7,341 nucleotides of DNA, from contig LATQ01000001.1 of NCBI GenBank assembly GCA_001017865.1, positions 1,488,234 to 1,495,574 of the forward strand, written 5' to 3'. The notes below the pieces were generated by a model. That model was not told where the DNA came from. It saw nothing but the letters and a program-made list of their open reading frames with translations, and did not search any database. Origin of the DNA: Rhodococcus sp. IITR03 (GTDB lineage Bacteria; Actinomycetota; Actinomycetes; Mycobacteriales; Mycobacteriaceae). The position numbers and the translations under genes were made by a program. Positions 1-6,526 of this stretch are shown here, piece by piece. How positions within the stretch are numbered: the first letter of the stretch is position 1; each line of letters opens with the position of its first letter.

Positions 1-55
1 GTGAGAACTAAACCGATGCGCCAGAACCGGATCCACCGGAAAGCTGACACTCCCC
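1..55 (+). repeat. Left arm of perfect 55-bp terminal inverted repeat (probable IS/transposon end)
   Basis: These 55 bases are the exact reverse complement of the last 55 bases of the window; identity stops at base 56 (A here, C opposite). No transposase lies inside, so the parent element probably extends outward, with its tip at the CTGACACTCCCC side facing inward. The TGTCAG tip read outward would fit an IS21-like end, but I cannot confirm the family. The repeat and the window both stop at base 1, which fits an assembler cutting at a shared 55-mer. Confidence 0.9.
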
Positions 56-215
56 AGAGATAGAGGCGCGCAGCTCGGACATATCGAGGGCGGAAATCTG
101 GTCCTGTGCGGGCCAGGCCTGCAACAGCATCGGATGCGACCGGTGTAGCCTTGTCGGTGTAGATCCGATCGTCGGGGACTCCGAGTACTCGATCAGTCTG
201 TCTCGAATCCGGTTT
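56..215 (-). pseudogene. Possible remnant of a serine recombinase (resolvase/invertase) N-terminal region
   Basis: On the minus strand, 185-150 reads LGVPDDRIYTDK. This resembles the stretch of serine resolvases that follows the 'QRDALxALG' segment and precedes 'GxTGxxRxRPGL'. Restoring one G near 148-150 continues it as DKGYTGR, closer still to that family. Beyond this the reading degenerates before the terminal repeat, and I find no start codon, catalytic serine region or C-terminal HTH. If real, it is a scrap of an older mobile element truncated by the flanking repeat. The match is short, so chance resemblance is quite possible. Confidence 0.3.
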
Positions 216-302
216 ACTCGAAGCGGTAGGCGGCTGAACTAATCTTGGGTGGCTGTCACCGGTACGATGCGCGATCGGCCACCATATTGAGGGGTGGAGA
301 GT

Positions 303-1181
303 ATGCAGGACTCTCGAGTGTTGATGTTCGAGGCCCGAGGTCGCAGTTCCCGATCGGCGGCGATCGACGTGCAGTCGGTGGAGGCGGCGAATCCGCGGGT
401 ACAGACGGGTCCGCACGGCCACAACGATCTCGAGTTGTTGTACTTCCGGTCTGGTTCGGGCCCACACATGGTGATGAACCGGATGCTGCCTGTGGCGCCT
501 GGCGACGTCGTGCTTCTTCCTCCGGGTGTGGTGCACGATTTGTCGATGGTGGACGCTGCCACCGGCTGGGCCGTGGAGTTTTCTCCGACGGTGCTCGAAG
601 GGATGACCGGGCTCGGCCAGTCGTTGCAGTTGTGGCGGTCGAATCCGCTGCTCAGCCCGTTTCTGGCGGCGGAGTCCAGCACTGAGGCCGGCCTCTTCCA
701 TGTCGAAGAAGCCGACCGGCCACGGTGGGAGAGTTTGCTGCAGGGCCTCGAAGCGGAGTTTCGTGACCTTCGCGCGGGCAGTGATCTGGCGGTGCGGGCC
801 TATCTGCTTCTGGTGTTGCTCGAGGTTGCCCGCCTGGCCGGAGATGTCGAAGGGGAGCTACGACATCGGCAGGAGCCGGTGCTGGCGGATGCGTTCGGTG
901 TGATCGAAAAGCATTTCGCGCAGGAGTTGTCCGCCCGGGATGTAGCCGAGGCGGTGGGGATGTCGCCCGGTCATCTGACCACAGTGGTGCGAGAGCGGAC
1001 GGGCCGAACGATCGGCGAGTGGATCACCGAACGTCGGATGGTAGAGGCGCGATTGCTGTTGTCCCACACAGATCTTCCGGTAGAGACGATTGCTCGGCGG
1101 GTGGGGTTTCGGGATCCGGCGTACTTCAATCGCCGCTTCCGTCAGGTACATGGTGTCTCGCCGGGAGCATGGCGCAAGTGA
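303..1181 (+). CDS. AraC-family transcriptional regulator with N-terminal cupin-like sensor domain
   Basis: This 292-residue DNA-binding regulator is of normal family length and is intact. Residues about 35-95 form the cupin-like ligand domain (PHGHNDLELLYF, then APGDVVLLPPGVVH, with cupin-style histidines at 38, 40 and 78). Residues about 193-292 are the double helix-turn-helix of AraC proteins: ARDVAEAVGMSPGHLTTVVR is the first HTH, and ETIARRVGFRDPAYFNRRFR followed by GVSPGAWRK is the classic signature. I chose ATG 303, since AGGGG at 290-294 sits 8 bases upstream; the in-frame GTG at 294 lies in that site. It stands alone on the plus strand, and its target may have been lost at the junction just downstream. 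Ligand unknown. AraC family is certain, physiological role open. Confidence 0.93.
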   Translation: MQDSRVLMFEARGRSSRSAAIDVQSVEAANPRVQTGPHGHNDLELLYFRSGSGPHMVMNRMLPVAPGDVVLLPPGVVHDLSMVDAATGWAVEFSPTVLEGMTGLGQSLQLWRSNPLLSPFLAAESSTEAGLFHVEEADRPRWESLLQGLEAEFRDLRAGSDLAVRAYLLLVLLEVARLAGDVEGELRHRQEPVLADAFGVIEKHFAQELSARDVAEAVGMSPGHLTTVVRERTGRTIGEWITERRMVEARLLLSHTDLPVETIARRVGFRDPAYFNRRFRQVHGVSPGAWRK

Positions 1182-1282
1182 TCAACCGGTGAGGACGGCG
1201 CGAGTCCGGTACCGCTGAGCCGTTGCAAAGCGGCACCGGTCATGACCGCGATGGTGACGACGAGCAGGAGCGCTGCACTCAT
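1142..1282 (-). pseudogene. Truncated N-terminus of a TauE/SafE-like membrane permease (46-codon ORF)
   Basis: The ATG at 1282 overlaps the whiB stop as ATGA, implying translational coupling. The first 28 residues form a hydrophobic start (MSAALLLVVTIAVMTG) followed by AALQRLSGTGLA. As I recall, this is how TauE/SafE (sulfite exporter-type) permeases begin; they usually continue 'LVxAPFLVLLLGP' for about 250 residues. Here the sequence instead runs into the antisense of the AraC 3' end and stops at 1142, giving a non-family tail (PSSPVDHLRHAPGETPCT). I infer a permease cut off at about 1182-1199 by recombination. The alternative is a genuine 46-residue single-helix membrane protein. Family assignment from only 28 residues is moderate. 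Confidence 0.5.
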
Positions 1283-1545
1283 GCGATCTGCCGATCTCGT
1301 CCGAGTCTGCGACGCTCGGATTCGGTCAGGCCACCCCAGATACCGTGCGGTTGAGCGGTTTCTACCGCGAAACGGCGGCAGGACTCGAGGACGGGACAGC
1401 GCGAGCAGATTCGTCGGGCCATGCGCTCGCGTCTGATCCGGGCGCCGTGGCTTTCCGTGGTGGGACCGAAGAAAGTATCGACGTCGAAGTCGGTGCAGCG
1501 TGCGTGGAAGCGCCACGTGTACTGGGTACCGATGTACTCACTCAT
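1279..1545 (-). CDS. WhiB-family iron-sulfur transcriptional regulator
   Basis: This 88-residue protein has the full WhiB layout: four cluster cysteines at C17, C47, C50 and C56 (C-x29-C-x2-C-x5-C), then the G[VI]WGG turn as GIWGG at 68-72, then a basic tail (TESERRRLGR) for DNA contact. WhiB proteins are restricted to Actinobacteria and their phages. They bind a [4Fe-4S] cluster, usually pair with a sigma factor, and respond to redox or stress. The ATG at 1545 overlaps the upstream gene by 8 bases (ATGAGTGA), and its own stop overlaps the next start. It is the middle gene of a tightly coupled minus-strand set. I cannot assign it to a WhiB subclass. Confidence 0.93.
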   Translation of the reverse strand: MSEYIGTQYTWRFHARCTDFDVDTFFGPTTESHGARIRRERMARRICSRCPVLESCRRFAVETAQPHGIWGGLTESERRRLGRDRQIA

Positions 1546-1783
1546 GGTGCGAGGTGTGTGTGCGGTGCGGGCGTGGCGGTGGTGCGAGACGAAGTCGGCA
1601 CAGGCGGCGCAGGTCCGAGCGCAGATCCGTGGTCAGTCTGGGATCGTGTTCGATGGCGTGGGACAGGCGTCGATAGTATTCGTCGGCGCGGAGACCGAAG
1701 TGAACGAAGATCTCTCCTTCGGGTGCTCCGTTCCACTGCCGCCAGCGCAGGGCCAGGTCGACCATCTCGTCATCGACGGTCAT
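1538..1783 (-). CDS. Small DUF3263-like helical protein
   Basis: An 81-residue protein with an acidic N-terminus and a basic, proline/histidine-rich tail. The core, MVDLALRWRQWNGAPEG followed by IFVHFGLRADEYYRRLSHAI (about residues 7-44), resembles actinobacterial DUF3263 proteins, whose usual pattern is a WW/RW helix, then FG-x-(S)xxYYxxL. They are thought to fold like a helix-turn-helix, with no defined function. I chose ATG 1783: AAAGG lies about 7 bases upstream, and the reading upstream of it is proline/arginine noise although open to 1942. It heads the operon with WhiB, overlapping it by 8 bases, so a regulatory partnership is plausible. Family call is by motif memory only. Confidence 0.7.
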   Translation of the reverse strand: MTVDDEMVDLALRWRQWNGAPEGEIFVHFGLRADEYYRRLSHAIEHDPRLTTDLRSDLRRLCRLRLAPPPRPHRTHTSHHE

Positions 1784-1849
1784 CGTGTGACCTTTCGAAG
1801 TCGTATAGGGGTACGGATTCGGGACGAGTGACTGATTAAGGTGAGGTTC
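1784..1849 (-). promoter_or_regulatory. Probable leader and promoter of the DUF3263-whiB operon
   Basis: The minus strand carries TATACG (plus-strand 1802-1807) as a candidate -10 box, with 18 bases from there to the ATG at 1783. The AAAGG ribosome site lies between. A convincing -35 box is not visible, which is common in actinobacterial promoters. Assigned mainly by position. Confidence 0.35.
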
Positions 1850-1910
1850 TGTCCGGATAGCAGTGGTGGTGCTCCTGCGGCACCGGAGGAGCCAGGGTGG
1901 AATCCGGACA
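1850..1910 (-). terminator. Nested palindrome: candidate terminator of the catabolic block
   Basis: A 9-bp perfect outer arm (TGTCCGGAT, 1850-1858, with ATCCGGACA, 1902-1910) encloses a second hairpin with GCTCCT at 1871-1876 and AGGAGC at 1887-1892 and a 10-base loop. An alternative inner pairing is GGTGC with GCACC. It lies 49 bases past the stop of the MBL gene, where a terminator is expected. No T-run follows, as usual for high-GC actinobacterial terminators. It could instead be a recombination or protein-binding site. Confidence 0.4.
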
Positions 1911-1958
1911 AGACCAATCGGGCGTGGGCCGGGCGGGTACACCGCATGAAGCCGGTGG

Positions 1959-3169
1959 TCAGTTGGTGCGGGTTCCGATACCGATTTCCATCAGGTCTTC
2001 GCCGATGATGAGTTCTCCGGAGTAGCCGGCAGAGGCAGCCTGCCATCGCTCGCTGGGATTGTTTCCCGGGGCCAGGTGCGACAGGACGAGTGTCTTCGCG
2101 CCGGCTTGCTCGGCGACGGGGCCGACCTGTTCGATCGTGGTGTGTGAGTGGAGCAGGTGTTCGATGAATCCTTCCTCATCGGGACTGTAGGGCGGTTCGC
2201 CGTACAGTGCTCTCACCCAGTCGGCATCGATGACTTCATGGACGAGGATGTCGGTGTCGCGTGCGAGACGGATCAGGTTCGGGCTGGGTGCGGTGTCACC
2301 GGAGAAGGTGATGGATCCGTCGTCGGTGTCGAATCGGAACGCGAAAGCGGGATAGACGGCGCCGTGATCGACCAGGGTGGCGCTGACCTTGACGCGGTCG
2401 TCTTCCATCACGACGAAGGGATCCATCTCGGGGAACTGGTTGTCGTTGGGGCGGGCTGCGACCCCAGCGGGGATGTCGATGTCGCGCGGACGGATCATGT
2501 GCTCGAGGGACGGCTTGCCGGAATCGCGGAGGCGATCGTTGATGTCGGTGGCGTAGGCCTGGGTGAGATAGGCCGTCATGTCGACGGTGCCGGGAGTGGG
2601 ATTGTCGGGATTGACTACCGCAACGTCCTCGGGGCCGGTGATAGCCGGGAGCGCCCCGCGGTCTCCTGGGCCGTAGACGCCGATCGGTTCAGGTCCGGGC
2701 AGACCGTGGTACCACCCGGACAACACGATGTTGAAGTAGTCCATGGTGTGATCCGAGTGCAAGTGGGTGAGAAAGATCCCGCGGAGCCCCTCGTAGCCGT
2801 GAAAATCGCCGCCTCGGCCGAGTTGCGCTTTACGGAGTTGATGAGCAACGCCCATCCCGCAATCCACCAGGTAGAACGCATCACCGACAACGACTGCGGT
2901 GGCAATACCGTGGCGGGTTGATCGGTGCCGTTGTGCGCGGGGAGCCAGGTCATCGGGCCGCCGGCGGTCCCGAGCAGCACTGCCCGAGTGCGATATGAGC
3001 GCGCCTGTCGGACGTAATCGAAGTTGGCTGAAGGGGTCTGCGCGGGCCCGGTGGGGGCAGCGGATGCACACCCGGTGAGAGCGGTCGCGGCACCTACGGC
3101 CATCATGCCGGCCAGCAAGCCGCGCCGCGACAATGAGTGTTGGTGGGCCTGGTGAATGAGATTGCACAT
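1959..3169 (-). pseudogene. Tat-exported lipoprotein, metallo-beta-lactamase-fold hydrolase (one frameshift)
   Basis: Restoring one base gives 403 residues. The N-terminus is a Tat lipoprotein signal: SRRGLLAG (R15-R16), a hydrophobic stretch, then lipobox LTGC with C34 as the lipidated cysteine. A beta strand with the GTAGGP turn (67-72) opens the MBL fold. The metal motif THLHSDH is at 135-141, with further candidate ligands H269 (VDHG), D292 (SGDT) and H365 (LSHLAPG). The layout resembles RNase Z/AtsA-type MBL hydrolases; the substrate is unknown. ATG 3169 has GAAGGA 5 bases upstream. As written, the frame breaks near GGG 2915-2917; one more G restores GTDQPRHGIATAVVVGD. It ends the catabolic block, 136 bases after the amidohydrolase. 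Family and export are confident; whether it is truly inactive is not. Confidence 0.88.
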
Positions 3170-3260
3170 AAAGGTCCTTCTCGGAAGAAGAGCATGGCCG
3201 CTGTCCACGGCCACAGTGGAGCACTGTGCCGAGCTGTCGGAGTCGTCGTCTGCACCGCCG

Positions 3261-3291
3261 TTCCCCGGCCCGCGCTCGGTGGACCGGGGAA
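3261..3291. repeat. Hairpin in the amidohydrolase-MBL gap
   Basis: TTCCCCGG (3261-3268) pairs perfectly with CCGGGGAA (3284-3291) around a 15-base loop. On the minus transcript it sits just after the amidohydrolase stop and about 90 bases before the MBL start. It could therefore act as a partial terminator, an RNA processing site, or part of a separate MBL promoter region. The rest of the 3170-3305 gap shows no ORF. Confidence 0.4.
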
Positions 3292-3305
3292 AGCATGCGG
3301 TGATC

Positions 3306-4588
3306 TCAGGCAGGGACAGGGCTGCCGTGGTGGATTTCGTCGACCTCGCGGATGCCGCGCTCGAGTCCGGTGCCGGGATCCTTGTGGAAGACACCCTCCT
3401 TCATGATGGCGACGATGCGGTCCTTGTTCTGCAGGACGGTGATATCGGCGAGGGGATCGCCGTCGATGAGGATCAGGTCGGCGTAGTAACCGGGACGGAT
3501 CTGCCCGAGTTCGTCGGGCATCCGCATGATCTCGCCGCCGAGTTTGGTCGCCGACAGCAAGGCGTCCTTGGGGCTGAAGTCGAGCAGATTCACGAAGTGG
3601 GCGAGGTCGCGGGCGTAAGTGCCGTGCGGGGTCCACGCGAACCCGTAGTCACCGCCGGGAAGAACACGGATTCCGCGGGCCTTCATCTTCTTGAGTCCTT
3701 CGATGGCACATTCGAGTTCGTGACGGTAGCCGGCTGCTTCGGCCGCCTCCGGCGGGTATCCGAATTCGGCGGCGTCTTCGAGCGTGGCGACGAGCCAGTT
3801 GATGCCGGGTGCGACGAAGATGCGGTCTTTCTGTTCTTCCATCATGTCCAGGCCCTCTTCATCGGTGAAGGAGGCGTGGTAGATGATGTCGACGCCGTTG
3901 CGCAGGGACATCTTCACGCTTTCGCCGGAGCGGGCATGGCTGCACACCCGCAGGCCGCGGCGGTGGGCCTCGGTGACGGCGGCGGCGGTTTCCTCGTCGG
4001 AGAAGTAGTTGTCCTTGGCGTGCTGGTTGCCGGTGATGTCCTCCCCTGACATGGACAGCTTGACCAGATCGGCGCCGAGTTCGACGTTGTGGCGCACTGC
4101 TTTGCGCATCTCTTCGGGTCCGTCGGCGAAGGCGGTGATCCCGTTGACCAGGGCGCCGCCGGTCACGGCGATTTCCTGGCAGTTCGCCAGATAGCGGGGG
4201 GCGGGGATCTGCCGGAGTTGATGGCGTTGCGGATGACCACATCCAGGCGGGGCTTGGCGGCGGCCGCGCCGACGCACATGGTGTAACCGTGGTCGATGTA
4301 GGTCAGGGCGGAGCGGGCGGAGAGCAGGGTGTGTTCTTCCACGCCCATGGTGCCCAGACCGGGCAGATCAGCGGAGTTGGTCCAGGAGAAATGAGTGTGG
4401 GCGTCGCACAGGGCCGGCATGAGGAACTTGCCGGCACCGTCGATGACGCGGGCGCCGGTACGGTCGACCGAACCGGGCTGGGCGGTGACCTCGGCGATGC
4501 GGCCGTCGACAATGCGAACCTCACCGGTGTAGGGGTCGGTACCGGTGGCGTCGAAGATCCGGACGTTGGTGAACACGGTGGCGGACAT
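3306..4588 (-). pseudogene. Metal-dependent amidohydrolase, imidazolonepropionase/Xaa-Pro dipeptidase-like (one frameshift)
   Basis: Restoring one base gives 427 residues, normal for this branch of the amidohydrolase superfamily. The metal set is complete: DAHTH (H64, H66), a candidate carboxylated lysine K177 in LVKLSMSG, H218 (CSHARSG), H238 (IYHAS) and D314 (PGGDYG). The C-terminal PGYYADLILIDGDPL strand is also typical. Relatives hydrolyse N-acyl amino acids, dipeptides, cyclic amides or ochratoxin-type amides, so an amide or lactam substrate is likely. There is no signal peptide: cytosolic. ATG 4588 is preferred (AAAGGAGG just upstream); the GTG at 4597 lies within that site. The frame breaks between 4196 and 4216, by loss of a base either at GCC 4211-4213 (giving GQIPAPRYLA) or in the six-G run 4196-4201. 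It follows the FAH-ABH gene by 131 bases. Confidence 0.92.
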
Positions 4589-4636
4589 CGCGTCCACCTC
4601 CTTTCAAGAAGGCGTGGAAGAGAAGGGGGGTGGCGC

Positions 4637-4684
4637 CCGGGGCGGGGCCGATCCGCAGGAGGGCAGAGTCGGCTCCCGCCCCGG
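4637..4684 (-). terminator. Strong GC-rich hairpin after the FAH-ABH gene
   Basis: CCGGGGCGGGGCCGA (4637-4651) faces TCGGCTCCCGCCCCGG (4669-4684): 15 pairs with one bulged base and a 17-base loop. It begins 36 bases after the FAH-ABH stop on the minus strand and ends about 49 bases before the amidohydrolase ATG. It is the most stable stem I see in the window. It has no U-tract, so it may attenuate transcription or protect the upstream message. Confidence 0.5.
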
Positions 4685-4719
4685 CGTGCGCCGGTCGGTT
4701 GGCTGCGAGAATGTGCTGG

Positions 4720-6373
4720 TCAGCGGGTGAGGAACTCGGTGAGCAGTGCCGTGACGCGGCTCGGGTCCTCGAGGGTGTGCCAGTGGCCGACACCGTCGAG
4801 GATCTCGAGGCGCGAGTCGGTGATCGACTCGGCCAGCTGCTCGTTGACCGCGACGGGACTGACCTTGTCCTCGTTACCGGTGATCAGCAGAGTGGGGGCA
4901 GCAATGTCGGTGAACTTCGGTTCGGTGGCCGCGGCCAGAGCCTCGCAGGCGTAGGCGTAGCGACCGGGTCCTGTCCGAGCAGCAGCTCGCGTACCGCGGT
5001 GACCGCAAGCGGGCGGGTGGTCTTGGTCTCCGTGGACAGTGCGGCAGCGACGATGGTGTCGGCCACCGCCGGCATACCGCCTTCGCGCACGGTGCGGGCG
5101 CGTGCTCGGGTCGCAGCCTGGGCTTGCTCGTTCTGGGCGCGCACCGGACCCAGCAGCGCCAGGCGCGAGACCCGGTCCGGGTGGGTGGCGGCGAATGTGG
5201 TTGCGATCAGGGTGCCCATCGAGTGCGCCACGAGATCGACCTGGTCGAGTCCTTCGGCATCGAGCAGCGCGGCGAGTTCGTCGACCCAGTTCTCGATGCT
5301 GTTCGCTCCGACGACCGGGGACCGGCCGTGTCCGGACAGGTCGTAGCGCAGCACGGTGTGTTGTTCGGCCAACGCGCGTACCTGTGGCTCGTAGACGGTG
5401 CCGGCGCCGCCCAGACCGTGGATGAGCACTACCGCCGGGCCGTTCCCGGTCTTCTCGATGAACAACCGGCGTGAGCCGATTCGGGTGAGCGGCTCGGGGG
5501 CCTCGGATCCGCCGATGACATTGCGCAGTTCGCCCAGGCCCGGGGCGGAGACGACCATCTCGTCGCCGGGGACGAGGTACTTCGGCGGATCGAAGCCGAT
5601 GCCCACACCGACCGGGGTGCCGGTGGCGATCACATCGCCGGGTTCGAGGGTGATTCCTGCAGAGAGGGTTTCGATGATGGTGGGCACATCGAAGATGAGC
5701 TGGGCGGTGTTCGCGTCCTGGCGCAGTTCGCCGTTGATGCGGGTCTGCAACTGAAGGTCGTCGATGTCGATCTCGTCGGCGGACACCGCCCACGGTCCCA
5801 TCGGGCAGAAGGTGTCCAGCGACTTGCCGATGAACCACTGCTTGTGGGAATGCTGCAGGTCCCGGGCGGTGACATCGTTGATCAGCGTATAGCCCCAGAC
5901 GTAGTCCATCGCCTCGGCCTTGGACACCTTCGAGGCGCGCTTGCCGATGATGACACCGATCTCGCCTCGTAGTCGAGGGTGGAGGTGATGTCGGTGTGCG
6001 GATCGACCTGATCACCGGAAGCGATCACGGAGGCGGCCGGCTTGGTGAACACCACCGGGAACTCGGGAATCGGGTTGGTGTTGTTGTCGGTTGCGTCGAA
6101 ACCGCTGCGAGCGAACTCGGCGGCGTGCTCGGAGTAATTGCGACCGACGCAGAAGATGTTGCGGTGTGGGGTCAGCGGGGCCAGCAGCGCACCGGCCGTA
6201 GCAGTGTCCTCGGCATTGAGGCGTGAGAACGCCTCGCGGCCTCCCGCGATGATCTGCTGCAACGACTCCACCGGCGCGCCGGTGTCGGCGAAGGTGAGCG
6301 GCAGGGGGGTGCCGTCATCGTCGACCACGCAGACGCGGGCGCCGTCGGGAGTCTGGATTCGGGAAAAACGCAC
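4720..6373 (-). pseudogene. Two-domain fusion: fumarylacetoacetate-hydrolase-family domain plus alpha/beta hydrolase (two frameshifts)
   Basis: Restoring two bases gives 551 residues. Residues 1-290 are a complete FAH-family domain: NIFCVGRNYSEHA, the metal ligands E136 and E138 in DYE(A/G)EIGVIIGK, D167 in NDVTARDLQ, GDVIATGTPVGVG, and the usual closing GLGELRNVIGG. After a short linker, residues about 302-551 form an alpha/beta hydrolase: VVLIHGLGG (oxyanion loop), DLSGHGRSP, nucleophile S385 in AHSMG, acid D503 in GNEDK, H531 in GVGHWH. It resembles enol-lactonase and C-C hydrolase types. The GTG start at 6373 has AGGAGGA just upstream. The domain junction is open with no stop or start in any frame, so the fusion looks genuine. 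Frames break near 5963-5966 and at GGG 4966-4968. First gene of the catabolic block; substrate unknown. Confidence 0.9.
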
Positions 6374-6526
6374 GGAGTCCTCCTGTAGAACCAATGCCGA
6401 CCAATCGGTGCAATCGGTGGCAGAGTCCACGCTAACGGTGCGATATGTGACTCACAACACAGCTTCTTGCAGGCTTTTTCGCCACTCTTGGAGTATTTTT
6501 GGTTCGAATTGGTTTGAGAGGTGATG
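6374..6526. promoter_or_regulatory. Divergent control region between the FAH-ABH gene and the GntR regulator
   Basis: This 153-bp gap serves two divergent genes. It holds an 11-bp perfect palindrome, TGTGACTCACA (6446-6456), which fits the GT...AC half-site style of FadR-subfamily operators. It also holds a tandem nine-base repeat, CAATCGGTG at 6402-6410 and 6411-6419, and an inverted pair AACCAAT (6389-6395) with ATTGGTT (6508-6514). A weak plus-strand promoter may be TTGCAG and GAGTAT, 18 bases apart, at about 6467-6496. AGGAGGA at 6379-6385 is the ribosome site for the minus gene. Autoregulation by the GntR protein is the likely arrangement. Confidence 0.55.

Noticed and set aside
245..685. 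Plus-strand 146-codon frame and minus-strand 147-codon frame over the AraC 5' half
   Set aside because: Both are shadows of the AraC gene, which has the ribosome site and full-length domain match.
2148..2921. Long plus-strand open frame (257 codons)
   Set aside because: It lies opposite the MBL gene, whose minus-strand reading carries THLHSDH, SGDT and LSHL motifs. The plus reading is G/V/D-rich low-complexity antisense typical of high-GC DNA.
3156..4049. Long plus-strand open frame (297 codons)
   Set aside because: Antisense to the amidohydrolase and the MBL start. It shows no domain motif, and the minus strand has clear metal-binding motifs.
4196..4201. Six-G run as a phase-variation switch of the amidohydrolase
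   Set aside because: Other frameshifts sit in runs of one to three bases where slippage switching is not expected. One common cause explains all six better, and the lost base may not be in this run.
4289..5346. Two plus-strand open frames of more than 200 codons
   Set aside because: They are antisense to the amidohydrolase N-terminus and the alpha/beta hydrolase. No recognisable protein is seen.
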